Below, piece by piece: positions 26,537 through 35,169 of a stretch of 64,000 bases of DNA (the first letter of the stretch is position 1; every line of letters starts with the position of its first letter). The notes beneath the pieces were generated by a model, which had not been told where the DNA came from, searched no databases, and saw nothing but the letters and a program-made list of their open reading frames with translations. This DNA is from Bradyrhizobium retamae (lineage in GTDB: Bacteria; Pseudomonadota; Alphaproteobacteria; Rhizobiales; Xanthobacteraceae), in NCBI RefSeq assembly GCF_001440415.1, contig NZ_LLYA01000001.1, forward strand, positions 434,001 through 498,000, written 5' to 3'. The position numbers and the translations under genes were made by a program.

Positions 26537-28072
26537 ATGACCGCGGCCGAAGCTCTCGGACTTGCCATGCTCGTCGGTATGGTCTTCGTCATTTTCATCG
26601 GCTTCCCGATTTCCTTCACGCTGCTGTTTCTCGCCCTTGTTTTTGGTGGCATTGGCCTCGGGTGGGAACAGACTTTCAATCTCGGCTACCTGCAGATCTG
26701 GGGCACGATGAAAGACGAGATCTTTCCCGCCGTGCCGCTGTTCATCTTCATGGGTTACATGACCGAACAGGCCGGACTCATGGAGCGGCTGTTCGTGGCT
26801 TTGCGCAGCGTTCTCGCGCCGGTGCGCGGATCGCTCTATGTGGCCGTAATTCTAACGGCGACTATTTTTGCGATGGCGACCGGCATCGTGGGCGCCGCGG
26901 TGACCGTGCTCGGCATCATGGCCGGATCGATGATGATCAAAACTGGCTATGACGCGCGGCTATCAGCGGGTGCAATCGCCGCCGGCGGTACGCTCGGCAT
27001 TCTGGTCCCTCCGAGCATAATGCTGGTAGTCATGGGCCCGGTCATGGGCGTGCCCGTCAATCTTCTCTATTCAGCGGCGTTCGGCCCGGGCTTTCTGCTC
27101 GCAGGCTGTTATATTGCCTATACGCTCGTCCGCAGCTTGATCAATCCGAAGCTCGGTCCAGCCATGACCATGGAGGAGCGCACAGCCACCTATGATGCGA
27201 TGACCACGGAAAAGGTAGGCGCTCCTGTAGTCGGATTGGGCCTCGCGTGCTTGGTCGCATTGGCGTATTTGCTGCTCGATTTGTTATTAAGCCAAGCGCG
27301 TGTGCCGCGTCTGTCGTTTACGATCGGACCGCTTAGCCTATCGGCCGTCGCTTCGGTGTTAGCTATTTTGACGGCTTACCCCTACTTCCGGAACGCCTAC
27401 TTCCGCGCCGTCATGCTCGGCGTTGCGCCTTTGAGCGCGCTGATTGGATTTACCCTGGGAACCATCGTCGGTGGAATCGCCACGCCGACGGAGGCAGCCT
27501 CGTGCGGAGCTTTCGGCGCTATCCTCCTTGCACTCTTTTACGGCCGGCTCAGCATGCAATCGATCACCAATGCGGCCATCGGCACGATGGTGACCTCGGC
27601 CATGGTGCTGTTTCTGGCGGTGGCCTCGACGGTGTTTGGCGCGGTCTTCACCAAGCTGGGTACGGCGAACTTGATTACCAACTATCTGCTCGCACTTCCG
27701 TTGAGTGACTGGTGGAAGCTGGCGTTGATCATGGCGATCTTTTTCGTCCTCGGCTGGCCGTTTGAATGGCCCGTGATCATCCTGGTCTTTCTTCCGATCG
27801 TTTTGCCGGTGGTCGAAAAGCTTCAGTTTGGCTTGAACAAGCTCGACCTGCTGATCTGGTTTGGCGCACTGATCGCCGTCAATATGCAGACGTCGTACTT
27901 GAGCCCGCCCGTTGCAATGTCGGCGTACTACCTGCGGAACGTCGTTCCGCAGTGGAGCTTGAGCACGATTTACCGGGGCATGTCCGACTATATAGTGATT
28001 CAGGTCGTAGTTCTGGCGCTGCTGCTGTTGTTCCCGCAAATCGCACTGTGGTTGCCGAACCTTGTCAGGTAA
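26537..28072 (+). CDS. TRAP transporter large permease (DctM-like)
   Basis: This 511-residue inner-membrane permease has about twelve hydrophobic segments, with DctM landmarks such as FIFMGYMTEQAGL, SAGAIAAGGTLGILVPPSIM and TPTEAASCGAFGAILLA. It drives solute import with the sodium or proton gradient. It is somewhat longer than a minimal DctM (~425 residues): an extra loop with hydrophobic segments around residues 215-290 marks the larger subtype. It is co-transcribed with dctQ and convergent with dctP. Confidence 0.92.
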   Translation: MTAAEALGLAMLVGMVFVIFIGFPISFTLLFLALVFGGIGLGWEQTFNLGYLQIWGTMKDEIFPAVPLFIFMGYMTEQAGLMERLFVALRSVLAPVRGSLYVAVILTATIFAMATGIVGAAVTVLGIMAGSMMIKTGYDARLSAGAIAAGGTLGILVPPSIMLVVMGPVMGVPVNLLYSAAFGPGFLLAGCYIAYTLVRSLINPKLGPAMTMEERTATYDAMTTEKVGAPVVGLGLACLVALAYLLLDLLLSQARVPRLSFTIGPLSLSAVASVLAILTAYPYFRNAYFRAVMLGVAPLSALIGFTLGTIVGGIATPTEAASCGAFGAILLALFYGRLSMQSITNAAIGTMVTSAMVLFLAVASTVFGAVFTKLGTANLITNYLLALPLSDWWKLALIMAIFFVLGWPFEWPVIILVFLPIVLPVVEKLQFGLNKLDLLIWFGALIAVNMQTSYLSPPVAMSAYYLRNVVPQWSLSTIYRGMSDYIVIQVVVLALLLLFPQIALWLPNLVR

Positions 28073-28101
28073 GCGCGATCGGCTGCTTATCACACCAAGA
28101 A

Positions 28102-28119
28102 GGGCGGCCGAGGCCGCCC
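28102..28119. terminator. Bidirectional hairpin between dctM and dctP
   Basis: GGGCGGCC (28102-28109) and GGCCGCCC (28112-28119) form a compact GC stem in the 77-bp gap between convergent genes. No T-tract is visible; termination is inferred from placement. Confidence 0.6.
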
Positions 28120-28149
28120 CTCCAGCTATGTCCTCCAGTCAAGGCCGTC

Positions 28150-29259
28150 TTATTCTTTAACAGGCCAATAGTGGTCCGCCTGCAAAGCGTAGGGCGGGAA
28201 CATGAAGCGCTTGGCGGGCACGACCTTGGCGGCGTAGGCCTTCTGAGATTCGTAGACTTTCTTGAAGAACGGGTTCTTCGCGGCCTCCGCCGCGGCAAAC
28301 TCATCCCAAGCCTTGAGGAAGGCCTGATTGACCTCGGGCGGTGTAGTGAGAAGCTTAACTCCGTGCTTCTCCTTAAACTCTGAGATCGCGTCCGCGTTTT
28401 GTCGCTGGAAGCTGGCCCACCACCGCAGGAACGTCTCTGATGTGGCCGACTTGATGGCTTCCTTGTTCTGATCCGGCAAGCTGTCCCACACGTCCTTGTT
28501 GATCGCGATCTCAGCGACAGAGGCGCTCTCATGCATGCCGGGTGTGTAGTGGTATTTCCAGACCGTATGCAGACCGAGGCGCTGATCCTCAATTCCACCG
28601 ACCCACTCGGCACAATCGATCGTGCCGCGCTCTGCGGCGGGCAGGATCTCACCACCCGGCATGTTGACAACCGCCATACCCATTTTGGCGTAGAGCTGGG
28701 AGACGATGCCGGTCTGCCGGCACTTCATTCCCCTGAAGTCGGGCAGGTCCTTGATCGGACGCTTGAACCAGCCGAGTGCCTGCGGGCTCGGCGGAATGCT
28801 CGGAAATGCCACCAGATTGAGCTTGAGCTCCTTCTGGTAGAACTCGTTCCACAGATCGAGGCCGCCGCCCTCGTAGACCCATCCAATGAAGTCGACAGCA
28901 TCCATGCCGAAAATGCCCGCCGGTGTATTGGCGAACAGCGTCGCGGTGACGCTCTTGCCGTACCACCAGTAGGAGATGCCATAGGCACCGTCGATCACCT
29001 TCTTGTGCGTGGCATCCAGGATCTCGAACGGCGGAACGACCGCGCCGCCCGGCAGCGCCTCGATCTTGAGATTGCCGCCGGTCAGCTTGTCGACGCGGTC
29101 GGCAAAAAACTTGAGAGCATCGTGCGTGGTGGATGACGGCGGAACCGCCGATTGTATCTTGAGGACCCGAGGCTGTTGGGCGAGCGCTGTGCCCGCGAAC
29201 GCCAACGTGGCGGAGGTTGCTGCGAACAGAGCGACTTTCCTAAGCGAACTCATTTTCAT
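28150..29259 (-). CDS. TRAP transporter solute-binding protein (DctP-like)
   Basis: This 369-residue periplasmic receptor has a signal peptide (LRKVALFAATSATLAFAG, cleavage near ALAQQ). The ATG at 29259 follows a GGGAGGGAG site; a longer frame upstream is unsupported. Typical DctP/TakP-like signs are FFADRVDKLTGGNLKIEALP, GMKCRQTGIVSQLYAKMGM with the substrate-carboxylate arginine, and GTIDCAEWVGG. It resembles the 2-oxoacid (TakP) branch. It is transcribed toward dctQM, so expression can be set separately from the permease. The ligand is unknown. Confidence 0.9.
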   Translation of the reverse strand: MKMSSLRKVALFAATSATLAFAGTALAQQPRVLKIQSAVPPSSTTHDALKFFADRVDKLTGGNLKIEALPGGAVVPPFEILDATHKKVIDGAYGISYWWYGKSVTATLFANTPAGIFGMDAVDFIGWVYEGGGLDLWNEFYQKELKLNLVAFPSIPPSPQALGWFKRPIKDLPDFRGMKCRQTGIVSQLYAKMGMAVVNMPGGEILPAAERGTIDCAEWVGGIEDQRLGLHTVWKYHYTPGMHESASVAEIAINKDVWDSLPDQNKEAIKSATSETFLRWWASFQRQNADAISEFKEKHGVKLLTTPPEVNQAFLKAWDEFAAAEAAKNPFFKKVYESQKAYAAKVVPAKRFMFPPYALQADHYWPVKE

Positions 29260-29524
29260 CGACGTCTCCCTCCCCTTTTGCTTTTTCTCCCTTTTGGCAG
29301 AGTGCGGGCGACCCAGGGGCGGCCAGCACACGAATAGCCTACAGCGGTGAGGTGCTGTCAGCCAGTGCGGCACTCTGGCTCGTAAGCTGCCCGTAAGATG
29401 AACCCGCAGGCCATTAAAACAGCGGTCCGGCCGCCGTTTCAGGATTGGATCAGACAGCCGCTTGGGGCCCCTGGCAGCGGCGAAGCTGTTCAGATGGATC
29501 GGCTAGCTAGACATTTTGGGAGTC

Positions 29525-29614
29525 TGGCGGAGAGAGTGGGATTCGAACCCACGGTACGGTTTCCCGCACACACGCTTTCCAAGCGTGCGCCTTAAGCCAC
29601 TCGGCCATCTCTCC
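29525..29614 (-). tRNA. tRNA-Ser (anticodon GGA)
   Basis: A 90-nt class II tRNA with encoded CCA (reverse of 29525-29527). The acceptor pairs are GGAGAGA with TCTCTCC. The anticodon stem CACGC/GCGTG encloses TTGGAAA, giving anticodon GGA for UCC/UCU. A long variable arm and the T-loop GTTCGAATC are present. It reads on the minus strand. Confidence 0.96.
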
Positions 29615-29811
29615 GGAGGCCCTCTCTTGAAGGGGCAGCACTGATTTTGCAAGGGACGCCGGGCACAGCCCTCAAAATTTCCCCAATTCATTGAATTTGC
29701 TTAGCAATTTGGCACGTTCAGCGCCGGATGATCAGTGCTTCCCGGGACCCTTGAACCGGAATCCGGCCACGATCGACGACCACGGTGGCAACGCAATTGG
29801 TGGAGGACGGC

Positions 29812-30159
29812 ATGATCATCGCGCGGGCGCTTCTGTTCGCTATCCTTTTGTCGGCGTTTGCGGGCGCCGCGGCGGGCCCGGCAATGGCGCAGGCCTGCAC
29901 GCGTCAGGGCGTGGATGTCAGCTGCGATGACGGCCGGCGCGGCATCTTCGCGGGCGACGCCATCGTGTGGGCCGACGGCTCGCGATCGAGGCTGGCCTCG
30001 CCGCATCCGAGCGTCATCATCGGCAACAAGTCATCCGTCGTCATCGGCCCCGGCGTGTTCGCCGGCTCAGGCAAGGGCGGCATGGTGCCGATGGAGAATC
30101 CGAGCGCGCCGAACAAGGCGCGCTGCCCGGTGCTGGATGGCGTGTCGTATTGCCATTAA
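29812..30159 (+). CDS. Small exported hypothetical protein
   Basis: This 115-residue protein starts at an ATG with GGAGG seven bases upstream. It has a signal peptide (ARALLFAILLSAFAGAAAG, cleavage near AMAQA). The mature part carries four cysteines (QACTRQG, VSCDDG, ARCPVL, SYCH), likely two disulfides, and a beta-rich glycine segment (SVVIGPGVFAGSGKGG). I recognise no named domain. It is convergent with otsA. Confidence 0.7.
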   Translation: MIIARALLFAILLSAFAGAAAGPAMAQACTRQGVDVSCDDGRRGIFAGDAIVWADGSRSRLASPHPSVIIGNKSSVVIGPGVFAGSGKGGMVPMENPSAPNKARCPVLDGVSYCH

Positions 30160-30243
30160 GTGCGGCTTGGGTTGCCGAGCACTTTGATTTCGAACTCAGG
30201 ATGAGGCGTTAGCTCGCTTGAGCTGGGGCCCTCGAACCCTTTC

Positions 30244-30264
30244 GGTTCTGATTGAATCAGAACC
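30244..30264. repeat. Perfect 21-bp palindrome
   Basis: GGTTCTGATT (30244-30253), a single G, then AATCAGAACC (30255-30264). It lies just before the AAACGC-type repeat in a convergent gap and could serve as a terminator stem. Confidence 0.7.
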
Positions 30265-30267
30265 GGG

Positions 30268-30336
30268 CTCTAGATTCTTGTTTTGACGCGTTTTCTTGAC
30301 GCGAACCGGTGTCCACTTCGCTGGAAAACGCTCTAG
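30268..30336. repeat. AAACGC-type interspersed repeat, copy 1 (overlaps the otsA stop)
   Basis: The element is bounded by CTCTAG at both ends and contains GACGCG twice and inverted GCGTTTTC/GAAAACGC. A second copy with only a few differences lies at 50627-50694. The otsA stop codon (30333-30335, minus strand) falls inside the right boundary CTCTAG. Confidence 0.85.
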
Positions 30337-31793
30337 TGATACCGCGCGTTGGTGTTGCTGGCGGAACGAAGCGGCCATAGCGGGGGCTCCGCCAGAACAG
30401 GCGCCAGTTCGCTGCGATCGAGCTGGCTTTCGCGCAACGCGTCGGTGAAGTCGGCGAACCATTGCTGGATGGTATGGCCGCGCAGCTTCGCCATCATCGC
30501 CTCCCAGCGCATCCGCCGTTCGGTTAGCGGCATCGACAGCGCGATCGCAATGGTGCGCGCCATGCCGTCGATGTCGTGCGGATTGACCAAGAGGGCAGTG
30601 TCGAGTTCGTTTGCGGCGCCGGCAAATTTCGACAGCACAAGCACGCCAGGGTCGACCGGGTTTTGCGCGGCGACATATTCCTTGGCGACGAGATTCATGC
30701 CGTCCTGCAGCGGCGTGACCACGCCAACCTGCGCGGTGCGATAGAGGCCGGCGAGCACGGCCTGGCCGTAGCCCTTGTTGAGATAACGGATAGGCGTCCA
30801 GTCGACTTCGCCATGAACGCCGTTGACGTCGCTGACCAACCTTGCGACATCGCTCTGCAGATTGCCGTAGGCCTCGATCGCACCGCGCGACGGCGTTGCG
30901 ATCTGCAGCAACGACACCGTGCGCGACAGCGACGGGTGCAAGGTCCACATCCGGTCGAACGCCTTGATGCGGTTGATCAGGCCCTTGGAATAATCCAGCC
31001 GGTCGACCCCGATCGCGAGCTTCTCGCCATTCAGGCTGCGCCGCAGCCGCGAGACATCCGGATGGGTCGACGCCTTCGTTGCCAACTGCGCGAATAGCTG
31101 GGGATCGATGCCGATCGGAAATACCGCAGCGCGCGTTCGGCCGTAGCGCGAAATGATGACGCCGTCATGCACGACGAGGCCGAGGTCGGACTGCGCGTAA
31201 GCCAGGAAGTTCTCGCAGTCTTCCTCGGTCTGGAAGCCGATCAAATCATAGGCCAGCATCGCCTCGACCAGCTCGCGATGGTGCGGCACGCCGCCGATCA
31301 CTGCGCGGGCCGGCCACGGCGTATGGAGGAAGAAACCGATCGGCTCAGTGACGCGGAGATCGCGCAGTTCGGCGCCGAGCGCGAGGAAATGGTAGTCCTG
31401 AATCCAGAACGCCGAATCCGCTTTTCGGAATCGCAACAGCGCGCGCGCCATGAAGGCGTTCACCTCGCGATAGCTGAGATAGTCCTCCTGCGAGGCGCGG
31501 ATCAGATCGGCGCGCGAATGCAGCGCCGGCCATAGTGCGGAATTCGCAAAACCTTCGTAATAGCCGCCGTAATGCGCGGCCGGCAGGTCCAGCATCGCCA
31601 GTGCGCCGGCGCCGAGCGCTTCGATCTCGGCAAATGGTTCCTTCAGGTTCCCGTCACGAACCCGGCCGCTGGAGCCGACCCAGATGGCGCCCAACTTCTC
31701 GACAATCGGCAACAATGCCGCCGCGAGTCCCCCCGTCATGGGTTCGTTGGGTTTTCCGCGCGAAACGCGGTTAGAAACGACGACGAGGTTCAC
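30333..31793 (-). CDS. otsA: Trehalose-6-phosphate synthase
   Basis: This 486-residue GT20 glycosyltransferase joins UDP-glucose and glucose 6-phosphate to trehalose 6-phosphate for osmotic and desiccation protection. It starts MNLVVVSNRVSRGK. Conserved blocks are WVGSSGRV, the YYEGFANSALWPALH region, WIQDYHFLALGAELR, FFLHTPWPA, AIGVDRLDYSKGLINR and TPLQDGMNLVAKEYVAAQ, giving full family length. It lies downstream of otsB with a 196-bp gap and ends inside an interspersed repeat. Confidence 0.96.
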   Translation of the reverse strand: MNLVVVSNRVSRGKPNEPMTGGLAAALLPIVEKLGAIWVGSSGRVRDGNLKEPFAEIEALGAGALAMLDLPAAHYGGYYEGFANSALWPALHSRADLIRASQEDYLSYREVNAFMARALLRFRKADSAFWIQDYHFLALGAELRDLRVTEPIGFFLHTPWPARAVIGGVPHHRELVEAMLAYDLIGFQTEEDCENFLAYAQSDLGLVVHDGVIISRYGRTRAAVFPIGIDPQLFAQLATKASTHPDVSRLRRSLNGEKLAIGVDRLDYSKGLINRIKAFDRMWTLHPSLSRTVSLLQIATPSRGAIEAYGNLQSDVARLVSDVNGVHGEVDWTPIRYLNKGYGQAVLAGLYRTAQVGVVTPLQDGMNLVAKEYVAAQNPVDPGVLVLSKFAGAANELDTALLVNPHDIDGMARTIAIALSMPLTERRMRWEAMMAKLRGHTIQQWFADFTDALRESQLDRSELAPVLAEPPLWPLRSASNTNARYH

Positions 31794-31989
31794 AGGTCCC
31801 CTCCCGTTGATACGCCCGCATTAACAGCCATTCATCAATATGGTTCCTGATCACCCTTTCAACGAATTGAAACCAAATTCGGGCTGCAGCGTGCAGGAAC
31901 TCACCGGAACTCACGAAAAATAAAATTTGCCGCGAACCTCGGCGTCAAGCGCGAGAATCTGTGTTCGAATCTCGTCGAGACGAAAAACA

Positions 31990-32835
31990 TTATGGCAGTG
32001 TTGCGTCCCTTTCGTCATCAAGCAGGTGTGTAAGGAATTCCCTGACGTCGCTGGGCGCATCGAAATGCCCGGCCACGCCTTTGGCACGGCGGCCGACGGA
32101 GAAGGCGAGGCCATCGAGGTCGGGCATGATCGCAAAGACGCTCTCGTCGGTAACGTCGTCGCCGATGAAGAACGGACGGCGCCCCTTGAACGGCTCGCGC
32201 GTCATCAATTCGCGCACGCCGCTCGCCTTGGTGAAGCCGGAATGCTTGATTTCGCAGACACATTTGCCCGGCAACACTTCAATCGGCGCATTGGGCAGAT
32301 CGGCCCTGATCAGCGACACCGCGGCATAAATCGCCTTCTCGGCATGCGGCGCGAGGCGATAGTGCAGCGCCAGCGAGTAGCCCTTGTCCTCCAGCAATAT
32401 TCCCGGGCTCAGCTTTGCGATCGCCGCCAGCCGGCGCTTCAACTCCCTATCCATCGGCGGGGCGTGGGCGGCCACCGAGTCGCTGTCCGGTTCGATCCGC
32501 ATTTCGGCGCCGTGGCCGCCGACGGCCGGGAATTGATCGGGCGCGAAAATCAGGTCGATATCGTTGAGCGAGCGGCCGCTGACCAGCGCCAGCGCGCCGT
32601 TGGTCCTGACCAGCAGGCGGTTCAATGTCTTCGCCAGCCCCGGCGGCACCCACACTTCGCGCGGCGTCGGCATCAGATCGAGCAGCGTGCCGTCAATGTC
32701 GAGCAGAATGGCGGACTCGCTTAAGTGCGGCACCATCGAGCGTGGCACCGGAACAGTTTCCAGCGCGGCATCGTCTTCGCGGGCAATATCGTCTTCCAAT
32801 GACATTTCGGCCAGATCCTGATTCATGTCGTCCAT
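31990..32835 (-). CDS. otsB: Trehalose-6-phosphate phosphatase
   Basis: This 281-residue HAD-superfamily phosphatase makes free trehalose from the OtsA product. Motif I is AILLDIDGTLLDLMPTP with both aspartates; other signs are LVSGRSLNDIDLIF, GGHGAEMR and FIGDDVTDESVF. The N-terminal ~35 residues are acidic and probably disordered. ATGs at 32835 and 32826 are both possible. Its start is 6 bases after the stop of an MFS gene, so these are co-transcribed, with otsA following. Confidence 0.95.
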   Translation of the reverse strand: MDDMNQDLAEMSLEDDIAREDDAALETVPVPRSMVPHLSESAILLDIDGTLLDLMPTPREVWVPPGLAKTLNRLLVRTNGALALVSGRSLNDIDLIFAPDQFPAVGGHGAEMRIEPDSDSVAAHAPPMDRELKRRLAAIAKLSPGILLEDKGYSLALHYRLAPHAEKAIYAAVSLIRADLPNAPIEVLPGKCVCEIKHSGFTKASGVRELMTREPFKGRRPFFIGDDVTDESVFAIMPDLDGLAFSVGRRAKGVAGHFDAPSDVREFLTHLLDDERDATLP

Positions 32836-32841
32836 CTCATC

Positions 32842-34341
32842 CTACTCCACACATGCGAGCGGCCGTGCGACAGATTCGAGCGATTTGCGCTCGGCCGCAA
32901 TGGCATACCGCCACGCGACAGCGGCGGCCACGATCATCAATGCCGACCCGAACAGGTAGCCGGCGAAAACGCTGTTGCGCGATCCAGTATCGATCAGCGC
33001 ACCGAACAGGGCCGGTCCCACCACGCCGCCGACGCCCGTTCCAATCGCGTAGAACAGCGCAATCGCGAGCGCGCGCACCTCCAGCGGAAATGTCTCGCTG
33101 ACGGTCAGATAGGCCGCACTCGCCGCCGGCGAGGCAAAGAAGAAGATCACCATCCAGGCGATGGTCTGGGTCTGCGCGCTCAAGGCGCCAATCGAGAACA
33201 GGTAGCCCGACAGCGCGAGCAACAGGCCGGAAATGCCATAGGTCGCCGCGATCATCGCGCGGCGACCGATCGTATCGAACAGCCGGCCGAGCAACAACGG
33301 CCCGAGGAAATTGCCCGCCGCAAAAGGCAGGATGTACCAGCCGACGTCATTTGACGGAATGCCGAAGAAATCGGTCAGCACCAGCGCGAAGGTGAAGAAG
33401 ATGGCGTTGTAGAAGAATGCCTGCGAGGCCATCAGCACCAATCCAACCATCGAACGCCGCCGGTAGGTCGTGAACAGCGTATGCGCCACCTCACCAAGCG
33501 GCGTGTGGCTGCGCATCCGTAAGCGGATCTTCGGGAATATTTCGTCGGCCTCATGATCAGGATGCCGCTTCGAGGACCTCTCGATGCCGTCAACAATCGC
33601 GTGCGCCTCCTCGGGACGGCCATGGATCATCAGCCAGCGCGGGCTTTCCGGAATCCACATCCGCATCACGAACACAATCAGGCCGAGTGCGGCGCCAATG
33701 AAATACGCCATACGCCAGCCGAGATCCGGCGCCAGCACGTTGGGATCGAGCAGCACGATGGCGGCGACCGCGCCGATCGCAGCCCCAATCCAGAAACTGC
33801 CGTTGATCACGAGGTCGGTCCAGCCACGATAACGCGCCGGCACCAACTCCTGAATCGTCGAATTGATCGCGGTATATTCGCCGCCGATGCCCGCCCCCGT
33901 CAGGAAGCGAAACAGCGCGTAACTCGCGACGTTCCACGACAGCGCGGTGGCGGCGGTCGCGCTGAGATAGACCGCGAGCGTGATGAAGAACAGTTTCTTG
34001 CGCCCGATCCGGTCCGTCAGCCAGCCGAAACCGAGAGCGCCGAGCACGGCGCCGGCGAGATAGGCGCTGTTGGCGAGACCAACATCAAGATTCGAAAATT
34101 GCAGCGTCGGGCTCTCCTTCAGCGCGCCCGACAAGGCGCCGGCCAGCGTGACTTCCAGCCCGTCGAGAATCCAGGTGATGCCGAGTGCGGCCACGACGCG
34201 GGTATGAAAGCCGCCCCAACGCAGGCAATCGAGCCGCGTGGGTATGCTGGTCTCGATGACGCGAGCATTGTCCTGCTCCAGCGACGTAGTGGACGCGCTC
34301 TCAGCCACTGCCGCCCCCCGCCATATCGCTTTCACATCCAT
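32842..34341 (-). CDS. MFS transporter (sugar/metabolite-porter type)
   Basis: This inner-membrane transporter of about 499 residues has 12 hydrophobic segments. Family motifs include GFGWLTDRIGRKKLFF (motif A, loop 2-3), RFLTGAGIGGEYTAINS, PESPRWLMI and a second motif A LGRLFDTIGRRAMI. The start MDVKAIW fits; an upstream ATG adds a weak extension. It is first in the operon with otsB and otsA, so it may move an osmolyte, but that is an inference from context. A long central cytoplasmic loop separates helices 6 and 7. Confidence 0.88.
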   Translation of the reverse strand: MDVKAIWRGAAVAESASTTSLEQDNARVIETSIPTRLDCLRWGGFHTRVVAALGITWILDGLEVTLAGALSGALKESPTLQFSNLDVGLANSAYLAGAVLGALGFGWLTDRIGRKKLFFITLAVYLSATAATALSWNVASYALFRFLTGAGIGGEYTAINSTIQELVPARYRGWTDLVINGSFWIGAAIGAVAAIVLLDPNVLAPDLGWRMAYFIGAALGLIVFVMRMWIPESPRWLMIHGRPEEAHAIVDGIERSSKRHPDHEADEIFPKIRLRMRSHTPLGEVAHTLFTTYRRRSMVGLVLMASQAFFYNAIFFTFALVLTDFFGIPSNDVGWYILPFAAGNFLGPLLLGRLFDTIGRRAMIAATYGISGLLLALSGYLFSIGALSAQTQTIAWMVIFFFASPAASAAYLTVSETFPLEVRALAIALFYAIGTGVGGVVGPALFGALIDTGSRNSVFAGYLFGSALMIVAAAVAWRYAIAAERKSLESVARPLACVE

Positions 34342-34674
34342 CGGATTTAGCCAATGAAAAAGCACCCCGGAACGCCCCAGCCCCAGGGTTTTCACGCTCA
34401 ATTGCGGCAAACATGGTGCCCGCCGTGAAGATAACGCCTTTCAGAGGGTGCGGTTCCGGAGACTTTCGCATGGCGAAATTGCATAGCTGTCGCCGTGCTC
34501 TGCGTATCGTGCGGGGCCGATCGACATCATAGCGAGCGCAACTCACAACGACTGTCATACTCCGCGAAGGCGGTATTCAGCACGCACGACTGAATACGAC
34601 TTCGCGTTCTCGACGCATCAAGGGAACCGAACAATCAGGCGGCCGTTTTCGGCAAAACAGCAATGGAGTCGAAC
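34342..34674. other. Divergent intergenic region, MFS gene to DUF3175 gene
   Basis: This 333-bp gap holds the promoters of the trehalose operon and the DUF3175 gene. Apart from the long hairpin at 34563-34606 I see no gene or clear repeat. Confidence 0.6.
34563..34606. promoter_or_regulatory. Long two-part hairpin upstream of the DUF3175 gene
   Basis: The outer arms are CGCGAAG (34563-34569) and CTTCGCG (34600-34606). The inner arms are GTATTCAG (34573-34580) and CTGAATAC (34590-34597), with a 9-base loop. Both stems are perfect and coaxial. It may be a leader structure or an operator; inferred. Confidence 0.5.
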
Positions 34675-35018
34675 ATGGCCGAACGGCGAAACCACGGACG
34701 ACCGCAGCCCGGAAGAGCAGCCGCACGACAACGGCGAAGAAACCATCGCCGAAACGGTGGTCGCAACGAGTAACACGGGAAAGCGACGCGCTCGATCTGA
34801 AGCGCGGCGTCTTCAAGCAGACCAGTGCGAAGAAGATCGCGGCATCGCTCAAGCGCTCCGCCGAGCACAGTGCGCGCCGCAAGTCGGGCGCCTATCGCTC
34901 GGCACTGTCGATGCTGACCTTCTACATCAACCGCGCCGGCAAGACGTTGCCGAAAACACAGCGCGCGCGACTGGAGCGCGCGAAGGTGGAACTGAAGCAC
35001 CAGTTCGGGAGGGAGTGA
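34675..35018 (+). pseudogene. DUF3175 protein gene with frameshift near the start
   Basis: The frame ending at 35018 encodes a clear DUF3175-type protein (KRWSQRVTRESDALDLKRGV, SLKRSAEHSARRKSGAYRSA, LSMLTFYINRAGKTLPKTQR, ending FGRE). It has no ATG or GTG start upstream. The obvious ATG at 34675 (MAER) is in another frame and stops after about 32 codons. Inserting one base just after MA would restore a basic lead of MA-TAKPRTTAARKSS type joined to the conserved body. So the gene carries a 1-base deletion near its start, or there is a sequencing error. Family members are small basic proteins of unknown function. Confidence 0.7.
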
Positions 35019-35169
35019 TCTGTCGTCCCTTGCGAGCGCAGGGACCCCGAGCGTGAGCGCAATTGCGCTCATCGCGGCGCCGCGGCCACTTGCAAGAGGC
35101 ACTCGGGTTGGTTGCTCGGCAACAATGGTCTGCGGTGGTTATGAGCCCCTGCGTTCGCAGGAGCGACAA

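Noticed and set aside
29398..29595. 65-codon frame on the plus strand ending in an AERVGFEPTVRFP-type sequence
   Set aside because: It is the antisense reading of tRNA-Ser(GGA), a well-known false protein in databases.
34757..35056. 99-codon frame overlapping the DUF3175 gene
   Set aside because: It is another frame of the same DNA; the DUF3175 frame carries the recognisable protein.
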